Positions 22,677-34,649 of a stretch of DNA of 64,000 bases are shown in pieces (within the stretch, counting starts at the first letter, position 1; the number at the start of each line of letters is the position of its first letter). A program made the position numbers and the translations under genes. This stretch comes from Ignelater luminosus (Eukaryota; Arthropoda; Insecta; Coleoptera; Elateridae): positions 467,225-531,224 of the forward strand of contig VTPC01090587.1 of assembly GCA_011009095.1 (NCBI GenBank). The letters are read 5' to 3'. Below the pieces are notes generated by a model, which was not told where the DNA came from, ran no database searches, and saw nothing but the letters and a program-made list of their open reading frames with translations.

Positions 22677-22820
22677 GAAAGTTTCCCAACTGACTAGAAT
22701 AGGTTATTAAATGTCTCCCTCTAAAACAAATTCGAAGCGTTTCAGCGATTTTTGATAATTTTATTAATTAAAGAGTTATTCAAGGTGGGAGGTTTTAAAA
22801 TGATCACTCTGTAGTTGAAT
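22677..22820. repeat. Solo copy of the foldback arm found at 37-38 kb
   Basis: Reads TTTCCCAACTGACTAGAATA, then TTATTAAATGTCTCCCTC, then ATTAAAGAGTTATTCAAGG and AATGATCACTCTGTA. The same string of words forms the right arm at about 38095-38226 and, inverted, the left arm at about 37334-37460. So this repeat exists here as a single arm. Confidence 0.7.
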
Positions 22821-22921
22821 TGCACGTGATTATCCTATCTGTTCAGTGCGACAGGTACAGGATTATATTTCGGAGTTAGAGGGAAGGATTAGGTAAATTT
22901 AACTCTGAGAAATGTTTGTTT

Positions 22922-23093
22922 GTAAAGACCGTTGACACGATGCTACATTTAATACAAAATTTGTGTTAAAAGATTTTGTTACAGAATTTGTTACAAAATA
23001 CGTCTGACACGATTTAGATTTTGTACAGAGTTTTATAGAAAGTTTTTAACTAAAATTTTATACTAAATTTAGCATCGTGTCAGACAGCTTTAA
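22922..23093. mobile_element. MITE, copy 2 of the family at 1188
   Basis: About 172 bp with inverted ends, TAAAGACCGTTGACACGATG at left and, reverse-complemented, TTAAAGCTGTCTGACACGAT at right; the inner region contains further ACACGAT and AAATTTAG words. Longer than the 86-bp copy. Non-coding. Confidence 0.65.
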
Positions 23094-23522
23094 CAAATAA
23101 TACAAAAACAAAATCAAGTCTGTGAGTTTGCATCTTTGCATTTCGGGGGTGCGGTAGAACATCTTTTAATACAGCTTTAGTAAGCAGTAAATATATTTAG
23201 TTGTGCGTAATATTTTTATTATTATAAACATCAAGACATTACATAATAATAATAGTAATAATTAAATTTATCAATTTTAATATAGGTACTCTAACATAAG
23301 TGACTAGTGCAGTTACATTATTAATATATTATTACCCTTATTATTAATTCTGTAAAGGTACGATATATCTTTATTAAGTACTAAAATATAATGATCACAT
23401 CTTTATCTAATAAAATTCTCTTTTAGCTAATAAAATTTGAGTAAAAAACAAATAAAGCTTCTATTAAAAAGTCTTTTATACCCAAAGTTGTAAATTTTAA
23501 ACAACGAAAGAATCACGATTCA

Positions 23523-26500
23523 TTAGCACATAACAGTTAAAATTGCTACAATCAATATTAAAACGAGACATCCTTTTTGCTGCAATGAGCCCCCATTTTC
23601 CGGTTTAATTAAACCCATTTGATTCGGTTCGTCCACTTCGTTACTTAATTGACTACCAGCTGCTGGATACCATGTTGTTGATGAGTACGTTGGATCAACA
23701 GGTAACCTTTCCGATTCATATGAATGAACTGGGCGAACTGCTTTTTCTATTGCTGCGGAAAATACATTAGCTTGAAATATAACTAAAAAGTATAGATATA
23801 GTACCTGGAGATGGATTTACAACAGCCCAAGTAGATACAGTAGATCCTCCACCAGTTCTCACAGGTGTTGTTGTAAATGGCGCATCAGAATAACTTTGTA
23901 CCGTATTTATGTCTGGCTGTGTATTTATTCCAGGTGGAGTATTTACTCCCGGTTGAGTATTTATTCCTGGTTGCGTATTAATTCCTGGCTGACTGTTTCC
24001 ACCAACTGAAACATCTGGCCAACTACTGGCTCTTCCATAAGATGCAGGCCGTGTTCTTGAACCTAAAGTTTGTGTAGAAACAGAATAAGATGGAGAGTCC
24101 TAAAATATATCATCATATTATTATTAAATAGAAGTTTGAAATCGTATTATAATTTACATATTGCGAATAAGATGACGATTCATATGTATCTGGAACGTTT
24201 GATGGAGCTAACCATGGTGTTGTTGTGGCTTTTGGCGGTACAACTCTTGAAGGTAGAATTTCTTTTGCTTGCACTTCTTGTACTGTACTCCAAGGGTATA
24301 TTTCGCTTGGTGATGTAGATATCATAAGTGTATCCGAAAATGGTAAATTGTCTGTTGTTATCGCAGTACAATCCCCCGAATTAGGTCTATAAAATTGCGC
24401 AAGTTCGATTTTAAGTTTTAAAGACCAGATTTGTTACTTACATGTAATTGTAACATTGGTCTTGTAGGAAGCTCAGAGCTTTATCAATTATTTGTGCTGA
24501 AAATCGAGCAGCTGGTCCATCTGGAACACCTTTATCACACATTTGTCGAGTTTCTCTTATTACGCATTGTTTGAATCTGTCATGGGAGCTAGAAATGATG
24601 AAAAGTTTAATAAAAGTACCTATTAAGTTCGAGTAAATATCATGTACTTGTTGGTACTTGCACCCTTTGCTGTTGTGATAGTTTTTTAAGAATAATAATT
24701 ATTTACAATAATTAACATGAAAAGAAAACGGTATTCAAAACAGCTATTTAAGCTACAAGAGATGTAAGTGTACGTTTGAGGTTCAAAATTTCTCTACACT
24801 ACACTTACGAATAACCAAGATGTCAGTCAACTCACTTACAGAACAAAGTTTGTATCACAAAAAATGCAAAGTTAATAGTTATAGTGTTATACATCACAGT
24901 TCATTTCGTATGATGTAAGGGAATCTATGGTTTGCCATTACTTAATTGCTTAGCTCTAGTTTTTGTATATACCCATATATCTGTTTCAGGAAATAACGTA
25001 TGTAACAAAAGTTCTGGCAAAATGTTTAAGCGTTTATTTTAAACAGCTAATAATAATTTATTCTTAACTATGAATTACAAGAGGTTTAAAAATCAAGTAT
25101 GCCAGTAATTATTGAGTTTATATCAAGTCAACCTTGACTAATGTCTAGGTGTATGTTTTTTGTTTTATCTTTGAGAGATGCATTTGTTGAGCAGTCAGAA
25201 ATGGTAAAAATTTTTAAAAGTGATGTTGCTTTACGCGTCAAAGTTCTTTCCTAAGAGCAAATGTCATTGAGAGCACAAAATTTAATATTTCGCAAAGTAC
25301 AGTGGTTAGAATGTTGAATATGAAAACAAAGAAGTCACTGGTTGCAGAAAATAGTAATTCTAAAGTCATTTTTCAAGTTGGCGAAATGGCTTTATCGTTG
25401 TTGATGATATGAGCGGTCGGAGAGTATTATCGCTTATCAGAGTTTAAAAAAAAAGTTATAGTAAACGCTGATTACTATGTTAAAGTCATATTTGGAGAAA
25501 GAAATTCTAAAGTTATATGCAGGTGAAGAATCAAAAATGATACTTTACCACGACAAAGCTTCAAGTCACAAGAACAATTAAGGGATAGTGTCTATTTTAG
25601 AAACCTTAGAAGCAAAGAAGGTTCTTACTATATAAAAAAGAAGATATACCTTAAAAGACCCGATATAAAGTCTATAGATTGCTTTGGGTTTGGTTATTTA
25701 AAACAAAGATTGTCTAGTAGGAAGGCAAAAAGTCTGGATATGGCTTTTGGAAAGTATTGAAAGAACAATGTTCAACTGTAACGCAGAATAAGTGCTCTGA
25801 AGTGTTCGAATCTTGGAAAGAAAGTACCGTGCAGTTTCTAGTACTAGTCATAATTAAGTATCCACCTTTTGTGTATACTACATTAGATTGTACGTATAAC
25901 AACAACACCTAAGATTTAAAACATGGATTACTACTCCCAGTGTGACAGAATATGTACATTCTAACTTTCTAATAGATGTACCAGTTATGTTTTGTGTACT
26001 CTCGATCGGCCTGCGAGCCCCTGCAGCAGATAAAAGCGGTCAACGCCTAGTTTTGGCAAACTGAGACTTGGAACACCCAGTCCGTATTCTGTTTTGTGCG
26101 CTAGATTATTCCAATAGATACATTTAGAGTTCTATGAATTTTTTCAATATCGCGTTTAGCCGTTTGACCAACCAAATTAAAAATGCCTTTCAGTAATTTC
26201 TGCTTGTAGTACGTTATCACTTGCCAACTTTTTGACATAAACGTATAATGAAATAGCTTAGATGACAATAATGCTTCTTTTGTTTGCAAAGGCAATTTGA
26301 TAAATTCATTTTAAATGCAAATAAATATGTAGTAGACATTTTGCCAAAACTTTTGTTACATACCGGGATGTACTTTGATTTAACGTGAAAAATCGTTTTA
26401 ATCTAATAACTTACAAAATGTAAAGAAAAACTGCGAACACGACCTATTCAATGGTATTAAGATGAAGTAGGTGTTCTGCCCGCATTCAAGTTCCATCTTG

Positions 26501-27735
26501 TGGTAAAACAAGAAACAATCCCGAAAACATATTTTACATTTAGTCTATATTGAATCATCTCCTAAAACTTGCTTCTACTCCTACAGCGTTTAATTTAACA
26601 TATTTCTAGACTGTGAATTTATAGTGCTTTTTGGACAATATTTTGGTTATGTATAAATGAGTACTTTTTGTCGTCAAGACATTCATCTAAATAAAAATAA
26701 AAAACTGCGAGAATTTAATCGAGACCTTTGGGAGTTTGTTTGGACTCTCCTAAAATTATTGTGACTTGGAGAAATGTCGGTTGATAACCATAATTATGAG
26801 TCAGAGGGGGTAGGTTTGAGCACACATTATTCTGTGGTTTGAGCTTGTTCTTTTCACATCGAAAAATAGTTTGAAAGTTATGTACATCTAGTAGTCCTGC
26901 GTATAGAACAATTAAAACATTGTATAAATTAATTCATGGTTTTGCTACTAGCGAGCATTTTATATCTTAAAAAGTCAAAGTCAGTTTAAAACTACCGTAG
27001 CAGTAAGGACAAGTTTGTACCTAAACCCTTAAAACTACGTAATTCAGTCCAGTAAAACTTACGAGAATCATACAGCAGGTCGTAATGGAATTTGAGTATA
27101 CTCTATTGGTATGTTTCACCAGAAAAAAATTGAATAATGTATAATGCATAAATGCGAATAATATAATCGCAGCAAAAGGTTGCAAGTTTAACATGCAGTT
27201 TTACAAGACATACCAACATAAAGTTGCTTTAGAAATAACATCTCCTTGATCAACCTGTTCTACCAACAAACTATAATGAGGTCCGCAATGCGCTCCATCA
27301 ACGACGGTGCTTTTCATACATGGTGCGTATTGAAGATATTCTGAAATAGATCACATATTGTTACTAAAAAATACATAAGTAAAGCCAATAAAGATTCTTA
27401 CCATCCTGGTAATCCTGCTGCATGCACATCTGATGTACAGATTCTATGGGATTCTCAACAGCTTTGTTGAACTGAAACCGTTGCTGGTCAGTAAAACATC
27501 TATCGGTGTATTTCTTCAAACAGTCCACAAAATTATTCCAAGTACGACACACTATATTAATATCTTTTTTATTGTCGGGAAATATAAAATGAACTTCTTT
27601 TACTAGCGGATCTGCCATTCGAACACATCTCTCATATTCTGTCCGCGAGCAATCGTACTGTAATGCTGATGCGATTAAAACTACATTTAATAGAGATAAT
27701 ACTTTTAGACACCACCTGCTTGGTCTCGAAACCAT
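23523..27735 (-). CDS. Secreted Cys-rich, probably GPI-anchored protein with hexapeptide repeat, 6 exons
   Basis: Exons (minus): 27402-27735, 27214-27340, 24442-24588, 24158-24386, 23805-24099, 23523-23752; 1362 nt, 453 aa, all junctions GT-AG and in phase. Residues 1-25 form a signal peptide (hydrophobic core VLSLLNVVLIASAL). Residues 27 to about 210 hold about 14 Cys in helical-looking sequence (CSRTEYERC, CRTWNNFVDCLKK, HCGPHYSLLVEQV, CCSHDRFKQC). A Ser/Thr/Pro-rich stalk follows, with five hexapeptides of the form QPGINT at about residues 315-344. The C-terminus ends GCLVLILIVAILTVMC after a small-residue NGGS site, the pattern of a GPI signal. The Cys-rich part vaguely recalls insect hemolymph glycoprotein and T20D4.11-like domains, but I would not assign a family. 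The product is probably on the outer cell surface. The second intron (2.6 kb) holds a dead mariner. Confidence 0.82.
25180..25910 (+). pseudogene. Decayed mariner-type transposase, antisense in an intron
   Basis: Fragments readable across frames with stops: SDVALRVKVLS near 25215, VNADYYVKVIFGE near 25465, YHDKASSHK near 25545 (the catalytic Asp block; functional copies read HHDKASSH), IKSIDCFGFGYLKQRL near 25670 and KSLDMAFGKYWK near 25730. The order matches a mariner-family transposase. No full frame remains and no terminal repeats were found. Confidence 0.7.
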
Positions 27736-27739
27736 ATCT

Positions 27740-30540
27740 GAAAAAGAAAAGAAAGTACATTTATCAATTAATCAAACGAACAGTAATATTTTATAGTGTG
27801 TTCGTTTTAAAACGAGCCGGGCTTAATAAGTCTAAAAGTACTGTAAATACAAAAAACACCGAGATACGTCGACTTTTATTTGGAGGGGTGCACTTTTTTA
27901 CAGCTATGGAATATATAAGTGGTTGATCGTAAATTGCTTGCAACTAATTACAAGAAATACAGTGCATGATTAATGTGAATTGCATGGTCGTCAGCAAAAA
28001 GGTTACTAATTTTTTCAAAATGGAGTTATTTACATTTTACTTTCTCGGCCACCCTGTACAAACAAGGCAAATGGTTAAAACCTATAAATGTCAAAGACTC
28101 AATTTCATCTTCTCAAAGTCACAAAAACAAAGTTTCCTTAATTATACCAGAGCTGATTGACAAGTTCGATGGCGTTACACAGTAGATAATTGAATAATGC
28201 AAACGACGATAAGCGTAGACCTGTGATCAGCAAGGAAATAAAAGAATATTAAGGTATACAGGATGTTTTAGTTGCTTCATTTAAAACACCGGGAAAATTA
28301 GATTTTGCGTTCTTTGATCGCCTTGTAGAAAAAAATTTATAGCGAAATTCCTAGTAAGCATTTCAAAAGATAATTTTAGTTTACCCTGTGAATTTACGGA
28401 CGTCAGTAATTATATCGGGCGTAGTTGAGAAGTATGAGAGCATTTCATAAGTAACTGAGACTATATAATATATTGTTGCAACACTAATCAGCAAGGGTTG
28501 TGAAATAAGAAGATATTAAAATATACTGGGTGTCTCATTTAAAAAGAAATAAGTAAAATTGTTTTGCGTTTCTCGATCATTCTATACAACAGAAATGATG
28601 TAGTTAGAATTTTAATAACCATTCATAAAAATTAAAGATTGACGTTTATTACTGAAAAGTTTTTAAAATCAATTTAAGTTTATCAATTATTCCAAGGTAA
28701 CTCGTTATATTTGACAACGTTCTACAAGAAAAAATTAAATAACGTCAAAACTGTTTGATTTAGGTCCCATGAATATTAGGAATAGGGACATAACAAAATA
28801 TATAGGGTGTTCCACTTAAAAAAATTTAAATAATATCCTGTGTAGCTCCCGTCCATGATATTCTTACAAATAACGACGTTCTCCTTTGAGCACTGACTGT
28901 TGGTACATCCTGTACAGTCCTCAACCAGATAGCAAAATTCACTGTTTTGTAATTGTAAAACAACTAGGCTTTTATTTGTAAAACGCGGTGATATGGTAAA
29001 AACTGTTCGAAAATCAAAAGTAAATAAACTGACTTTTTTACATTCTGACTTATCAAATCGAGACATTTTATAAAATGCTTGAAGAAATCTTGTTATGTTC
29101 AAATCTCTACTATCAATTTCAAAGGAGTAAGCCAGAATGCAAAACACTCTGTAGGTGAAGTGATTAAATTTTACCTTTTGGCTATAGCTTAATTGTCGTT
29201 TTATAAAACGACTGAAATATTAGACCGATTGTAAAATAATATCATTTTTGCCAAGATTATATGACCGCGTTTTATAAAATGCCTAGTAGTTTTATAAAAA
29301 AGTGAATTTTACAATCTGGCTGCTACATCATATACTGATCCATTGGCAAAATCTAACCAAAAACAAATCAATCTAAACTAAGGAATCATAAAAAGAAGAA
29401 TGACTTTGGCATGATTTTATTGTAAGCAAACAAGCATAGTTGGATACCATAAAAGAGAGAATTCATTGGAGATGTATTAATGCGTTCTTAACCGGAGTAT
29501 TTAAATTTGTTGCGCTTAAATTAATTTTATACTTGACGGAATTGAATTATACGTATAATTGCACTGCATTGTAAGTATTAAGCTTGTAACGTATAATTCT
29601 TATTCTTCGAATCGGCTTAATCTTCTGATGCGCAAGTCAAGTGGTTAAGCACCTTTATGGCTTGTTAAACAGCGTTTGCCTAGTGACTTATTTTCATAGG
29701 AAATCTGTTTCAACAGGGGCGTATTTGGTTCGTTTAAATATTCCTTGTTCGAACAGTTTTGAGAATGAAATAGAATCTTATTATCTTAATTCACTCTAAA
29801 AGTTGAAAAATCTGAGTATGACATTTTATATTTACTTGGCTCGTCGGGTAGTTAATTCTAACCGGTCTGTTGTTCTTTAAGTTACGAACATTGAACCGAT
29901 TCGGGAAATGACGACTGTATAAGAAAGTGATGGTACAAAACATTCAAGCATGTCGTTAAAGTGGGCACTTATTTGTCAAATATATTTAAGACTCTCAATC
30001 GATTTTTCTATCGATTCTCTATGTTCAATCCAAATTATAAGACTGCAATATTAATTTTGCATTTTTTGAATTTTTGTCAGTTATCATAAAACAGGGGCCG
30101 TAAATAAAATTAGAGTAAGTGAAATTTGGCAAGACTAATGAAATTGATTGATTGAAATGTACAATATCTTGAGTGGGATAAAGAGATTCTAAAGAGCCAT
30201 ACGTAATCATTTAATTAACACAGTAAGTTGGAAACGTACCTTACGCAAATCTTAAATTGGTATTAATTGCTGATCCTAAATCTCTAACAAAATTGGCCAC
30301 ATATAAGTACAATCATTTTTAAAAGTGTTAAAATATGGCTTCACCTTTCCGTGTTTCAATTCCAACACATGCACAGCATAGCATACGTTTCAAATTATTA
30401 CCAGCCTAGAGCGCAACTTTATCGTAATTCGGCCCTGCAAACAGTTCTGAATTAGGTTTATTCGTCTTAAATTTTCAATTATCTTTAAGATATAGTTGAT
30501 TAATTAATCGTAAATCATTATCATGTAATATCCCTCTATA
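27740..30540. other. Intergenic, scattered short repeats
   Basis: No convincing exon. Contains at least three short repeats of the ACAGGATGTTT / GGGTGT type (about 28255, 28528, 28800), all followed by (C)ATTTAAAA-like words, so they are probably copies of one family. A 123-codon minus-strand frame at 28776-29147 overlaps one of them and is likely repeat-derived. Confidence 0.4.
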
Positions 30541-30549
30541 TCCGAGCAG

Positions 30550-30665
30550 TTAAATGAAAAAGAAACATCTGGGAATGCAAAGCATAACCACAGCGAACTC
30601 CGTTTTGTTACTTTTTTCAGACTTCAGCAGCGATTTTGACCATATTCCCGAAGAGTTATCAAAAA
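30550..30665 (+). repeat. Dispersed repeat 'AACATCTGGGAATGC', copy 1
   Basis: Runs from AAACATCTGGGAATGCAAAG through CTCCGTTTTGTTACTTTTTT to TTTTGACCATATTCCCG. The same order recurs at about 49745-49850 on this strand and inverted at about 37125-37330. No coding function is inferred, although chance frames are open on both strands. Confidence 0.7.
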
Positions 30666-30880
30666 ACAAAGATACCACGTTGTCTTTATTTTTTGATGTA
30701 GAATCCAAATCTGAAGTCAAAATTTCAGAATTTGACAAAAATGCGGACATATACAGACAGACAGACTTCATTCATTAACGACTCCTTCGAGGTTCGTTGA
30801 AAATAGATTTGTGCGTCATTCGCGTGTGCCTGAATTCTGGAATTTTGCAACTTCTAAGGAATTTTAGAATGTGAGACAAA

Positions 30881-31972
30881 AGTAGTATCCAGTGTGACAA
30901 TGAGTCACAACCCGCAGGCGATCCGCATTCCATTCTGATGACGTAATCTCTTAGGGGGAATTACCGGGCGTTTTTCAAGGTCACCGCTGGCCCGAGGCGA
31001 AGTAAAATGGCGGTGTAATTCTTTTTTAATGACTAATGCCTTTAAGGCACAATGAAGATGGCGTCGTAAATTCTTTTCTGATGACGTCATGCGGGATCAA
31101 AAATGGCGAAACGCCTAAGGTGAGATCATAAATAGCGTGTCTGCATTCCAATCTAATGACTAATACCTTGAGGTGAAAGTAAAAAATGGCGTTTCCATCT
31201 ACAACTTTCAGATACGAACTTTGTAAACTTGTGTTTTGTTTTTTCATGTGTAAATTACATTTGTTGCGTAATTTCAATAAACTGATTAATTAAAAAGTTT
31301 TATTTCGAAATATTCTTTCAAACACGTTCACTTGTTTTAAAAATATTTACATTTTCAGAAAAACGATTGGAAAATTTATTTTGAAAGTTTTAATTTCGCC
31401 ACCTTGTTATATACAATAAATAATCTAAAATTTCAAAATGTGTTTATTTACAGCTTTAACCTTTTTATTGGTAACGGCTTCATCGATGGGCATTAAAAAG
31501 TATGTACAAGTGTGTTTAAATTACGTATAACAGTTAAAATTATGTACAAGCCGATAAACTTGTGTTCGTTATTCCTTAATAATAATAATGTAACATCCTA
31601 AATGTCAAATTTTGATTTTGAAAAGACAAATAAAACGGAAAGAAAACATAACTTTTTATTTTTTATTTAAAATACAAACACATTTTGAAAGAGCCATTAG
31701 AAAAGAATTTCCAACGCCATCTTTGATTTCTCTTTACGCATTTCGCCATTTTTGATCACGCATGACGTCATCAGAAAAGAATTTACGACGTCGTTTTAAC
31801 TGTGCCTTAAGGACATTGGTCATTAAAAAAGAATTAACACCGCCATTTTACTTCGCCTCGGGCCAGCGATGACCTTGAAACACGCTCGGGAATTCCCCCG
31901 AAGCGATTACGTCAGCAGATTGGAATGCGGATCGCCTGTGGATGATGATTCATTGTCACACTGGATACTACT
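30881..31972. mobile_element. Non-autonomous element with ~240-bp inverted repeats
   Basis: The arms run 30881 to about 31120 and about 31738 to 31972. Ends are AGTAGTATCCAGTGTGACAA in both orientations. The flanking hexamers are GACAAA (30875-30880) and GACATA (31973-31978), a 5/6 match, so a 6-bp duplication is possible. Arms are GC-richer than the interior, with repeated ATGACGTCAT and AAAATGGCG words. The interior has no transposase. A TIR of hundreds of bp with a 6-bp duplication would fit an internally deleted Polinton-like or related element, but no diagnostic gene is left, so the class stays open. Confidence 0.7.
31438..31530 (+). CDS. Possible signal-peptide exon inside the long-TIR element
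   Basis: ATG at 31438 opens a 30-codon frame starting MCLFTALTFLLVTASSMG, which looks like a signal peptide. A possible donor follows (AAAAA|GTATGT at about 31500). No matching downstream exon was found, so it may be chance. Confidence 0.15.
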   Translation: MCLFTALTFLLVTASSMGIKKYVQVCLNYV

Positions 31973-31979
31973 GACATAC

Positions 31980-33200
31980 AGTCTTTTGCATAAATAATGT
32001 CGGAATTCATTATTTTAATTAATCAAATACACAAGATCTGACTTATCATTAATCAGGCAAAATATGTTGTTTAAGAGTATGTGAGGTCCAAGAGGTATGC
32101 AACAAATGGGAAGAATTTTAAGCAATTGATGTACGAAGATGACATTACCACACAAAGTTGATGCATATTTGAAATCAAAGTTAACACTAATCAGAATCAC
32201 AAAAAGTAATATACAGTAAAACCTCTACTCTCGAAAACCTCCCATTATCAAACACCTCTTGATATCTGAGAATTCTGAAAGTCCCGATTCACTTTATATA
32301 TTATACATTCCTTGAAGAAACCCCCCCATGTCCGGAACCTCCTATGAACGGACTCTGATACTAGATATTTGCCATATCTCTCCACATCTTAAATGCTGCA
32401 CCGGTAAAATTTCATTTTATTTATTCAACAGGCACGTACAGCATTAAAACCCCAATTGACTACAAAGCATTCAGTTTTTGATAGTACAACAAAAAGGAAT
32501 TGGAATTTAATGGAAAAATTGTAAAGGCGGCAGAAGAGTTCCTTTAAAAAATAACTAAGAACTAACGATACCTAATCCTTATAAGATTTCAAACAGTATC
32601 TTAACACTGTATTCAAGTTCATTATCTTATTAGGTGTATTTTGTAGGCAGTCATAAATATTTCAATATCTTACAGTCAGTTGAATTTCTAATTATGTAAA
32701 GATTTGATTTTTAAAATTTTTATAGTCCCTTTCTAAGCAGGCTTTTACAGTGGTAATACTTCTTAAAAATAATTTTCTTAAAATGCTTTAATCTGTGTAT
32801 CTTTTTTTGGAGAAATCTGATTGAAGATTTTTACTAGTCCTATAACTCCAAAAGCTTGTTATCTGCAAACTTGAGTTTTGTTTCGTTTAACATTTGTTAA
32901 AGAAAGCATCGTCAACCATCATTATATTGTTACGTTTTGACAAAAACGTGTATTTATTTTTAATATTTATTTTTACTTAGTTTATTACAATTTATTTCCA
33001 GTATTTATTTACACTAAATTATTTATTAATTTACGTACAGAATAATTTATTTATCACTTATTACATTTATTTCGTTCGTAACTACACGCGGTTATCTAAT
33101 GCAGAACTCCCCGGCTCTATTCATGCTACCGCTTATATATGTGTCCTCGTTCCTCTCGATGACTCTAGAAAGGTTCGCATCTTTTCACGCACATTCGACG
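31980..33200. other. Intergenic with a Tigger-like terminal motif
   Basis: Mostly AT-rich. At about 32213 the sequence ACAGTAAAACCTCTACTCTC is close to the terminal repeat typical of pogo/Tigger elements, and a decayed Tigger transposase lies 2.4 kb to the right in matching orientation. A partner right terminus was not found. Confidence 0.45.
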
Positions 33201-33224
33201 GCCGCAAACTCTGGACACCGTGAG

Positions 33225-34515
33225 ATCTCTCCATAGTATATAGATGGGTAAGTAGAATAACTCTTAAAAACGAGGGAAACTAGCTCGTAAAGGTTGGAGG
33301 GCAGTTCGCGTTTCTATAACAGATGTCACGACGGTCGAACGCCGAGCCAGCGGCCGATCGAGGTTAGATCAGTGCCGTACACGTGGAAGTGAACTTCTAT
33401 TTATACTACCTTTACTTTTATTTTTAATAATCATGCGTTGTAAAAGTATTTGTGTGGTGAAGGGGTGTAAAGCCAATAATGAAACTTTCAACGTGCATTT
33501 TTTTAAATTTCTCAGTGATAAACAAAGGTAAGGAATAAAAGTTTTGTTACTTCCGATTAACTCTAAAAATGCTATTATAAAATAAATATTTTAGATGTGA
33601 GGAATGGGCACGATTTTGTAACATCTATGATGTATACAAAGATCATACGGAAATATTAATGCAAAATACGTATTACAAGGTCTGTTCAGCACACTTTGAA
33701 ACGAATTGCATTAAAGGAAAAATAAAAAAATCGTTAGAAAAGATCTTTCAGGATAATTTTCAGAATATAATACTACAAAAAGGCGTTGCTTGTAATTTGT
33801 TGCAATTATTTCAAACTACTGGCTTGAATCACCCTTGTCCAAATTTTCCTTATGCATATCTCCTTAAATTGTATACACAGATGAAGATTTATTATACATT
33901 GAAATTCATAAATAAAAAATTTAAATCCGTCACAGCTACTGGAGAGAAAACTCATCGGAAGATTATTATTTGGAGGCACGAATAAGTAGTAGTATATAAA
34001 TTGTTTTAGGTTTTTATGTACATAGAGTAGGTAGTTTAGATTAAATTATAAGAAACATTTGTAATAAAATAAATTTTTTTATAAATTACTAAGTAATAAA
34101 TATGAAAAACAGAACCAATTTATTTATTGATAAATTTAAATGTAACCATTGAAGGATAGATTTTTGACTACAAGAACAATAATGTATCTAAAATGTATTG
34201 TGATAAATTTGATTTCTTTGTATATTTGTGCATGATTTACATCATTTCTTTAATTTAATACAATGCCATTATAAATTTGGTAAAATTAAATTTAATAACA
34301 GAAGATACAATGGGAGCCTTTCTAGTAATTTACAATGTCCATAAATAAATCTACGCACGCCACTGATACAAGCGCAGCGCCACCAGTTCGAAATATCGGT
34401 ATTAGCCACCAACCTTTACTTCAAGGTCATCGGCCGGCGTTTGAAAAGAACAAAGGATTTTTGAAGAGTCGTTCTACTTACCCATCTATATACTATGATC
34501 TCTCCGGCACATTCG
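33225..34515. repeat. Inverted repeat pair enclosing the THAP gene
   Basis: The left arm near 33225-33320 contains ATAGTATATAGATGGGTAAG, then CTCTTAAAA and AAAGGTTGG. The right arm at about 34415-34515, read in reverse complement, contains the same words in the same order (with CTCTTCAAAA), with several mismatches and indels. The best stretch is about 26 bp. The arms are symmetric around the THAP coding region. They could be the ends of a transposon carrying the gene, or two copies of an unrelated repeat. Confidence 0.55.
33433..33985 (+). CDS. Small THAP-domain protein, 2 exons
   Basis: Exons 33433-33527 and 33595-33985; 486 nt, 161 aa, donor CAAAG|GTAAGG and acceptor ATTTTAG in phase. The N-terminus is a THAP C2CH zinc finger: Cys7 and Cys12 (CVVKGC), Trp36, then Cys62 and His65 (VCSAHF). 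Spacing fits the family (C-x2-4-C-x35-50-C-x2-H). The usual AVPTIF end motif is degenerate. After the finger there are about 85 basic residues ending HRKIIIWRHE. There is no catalytic domain of a P-element transposase, although P transposases begin with this finger. It could be a host THAP gene or a truncated, domesticated P-like unit; the flanking inverted repeats favour the second. It probably binds DNA. Confidence 0.75.
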
Positions 34516-34649
34516 ACCAGCAACGCCGATACTGTTCGATACTTCTCTAGTAGTATGTTCGAGGGATGATTTGTTACAACATCAAAGCGAAAGTGTTTAA
34601 CGTTGTAAGTGAAAACGAATATAATTAGTGTGGCTGAAAACTAAAAACT

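Noticed and set aside
24070..24371. Three overlapping frames in both directions
   Set aside because: They overlap exons 4 and 5 of the surface-protein gene; only the spliced minus-strand frame fits the neighbouring exons.
28776..29147. 123-codon minus-strand frame
   Set aside because: It overlaps an interspersed repeat end (GGGTGTTCCACTTAAAA) and shows no recognisable domain; length alone is weak evidence.
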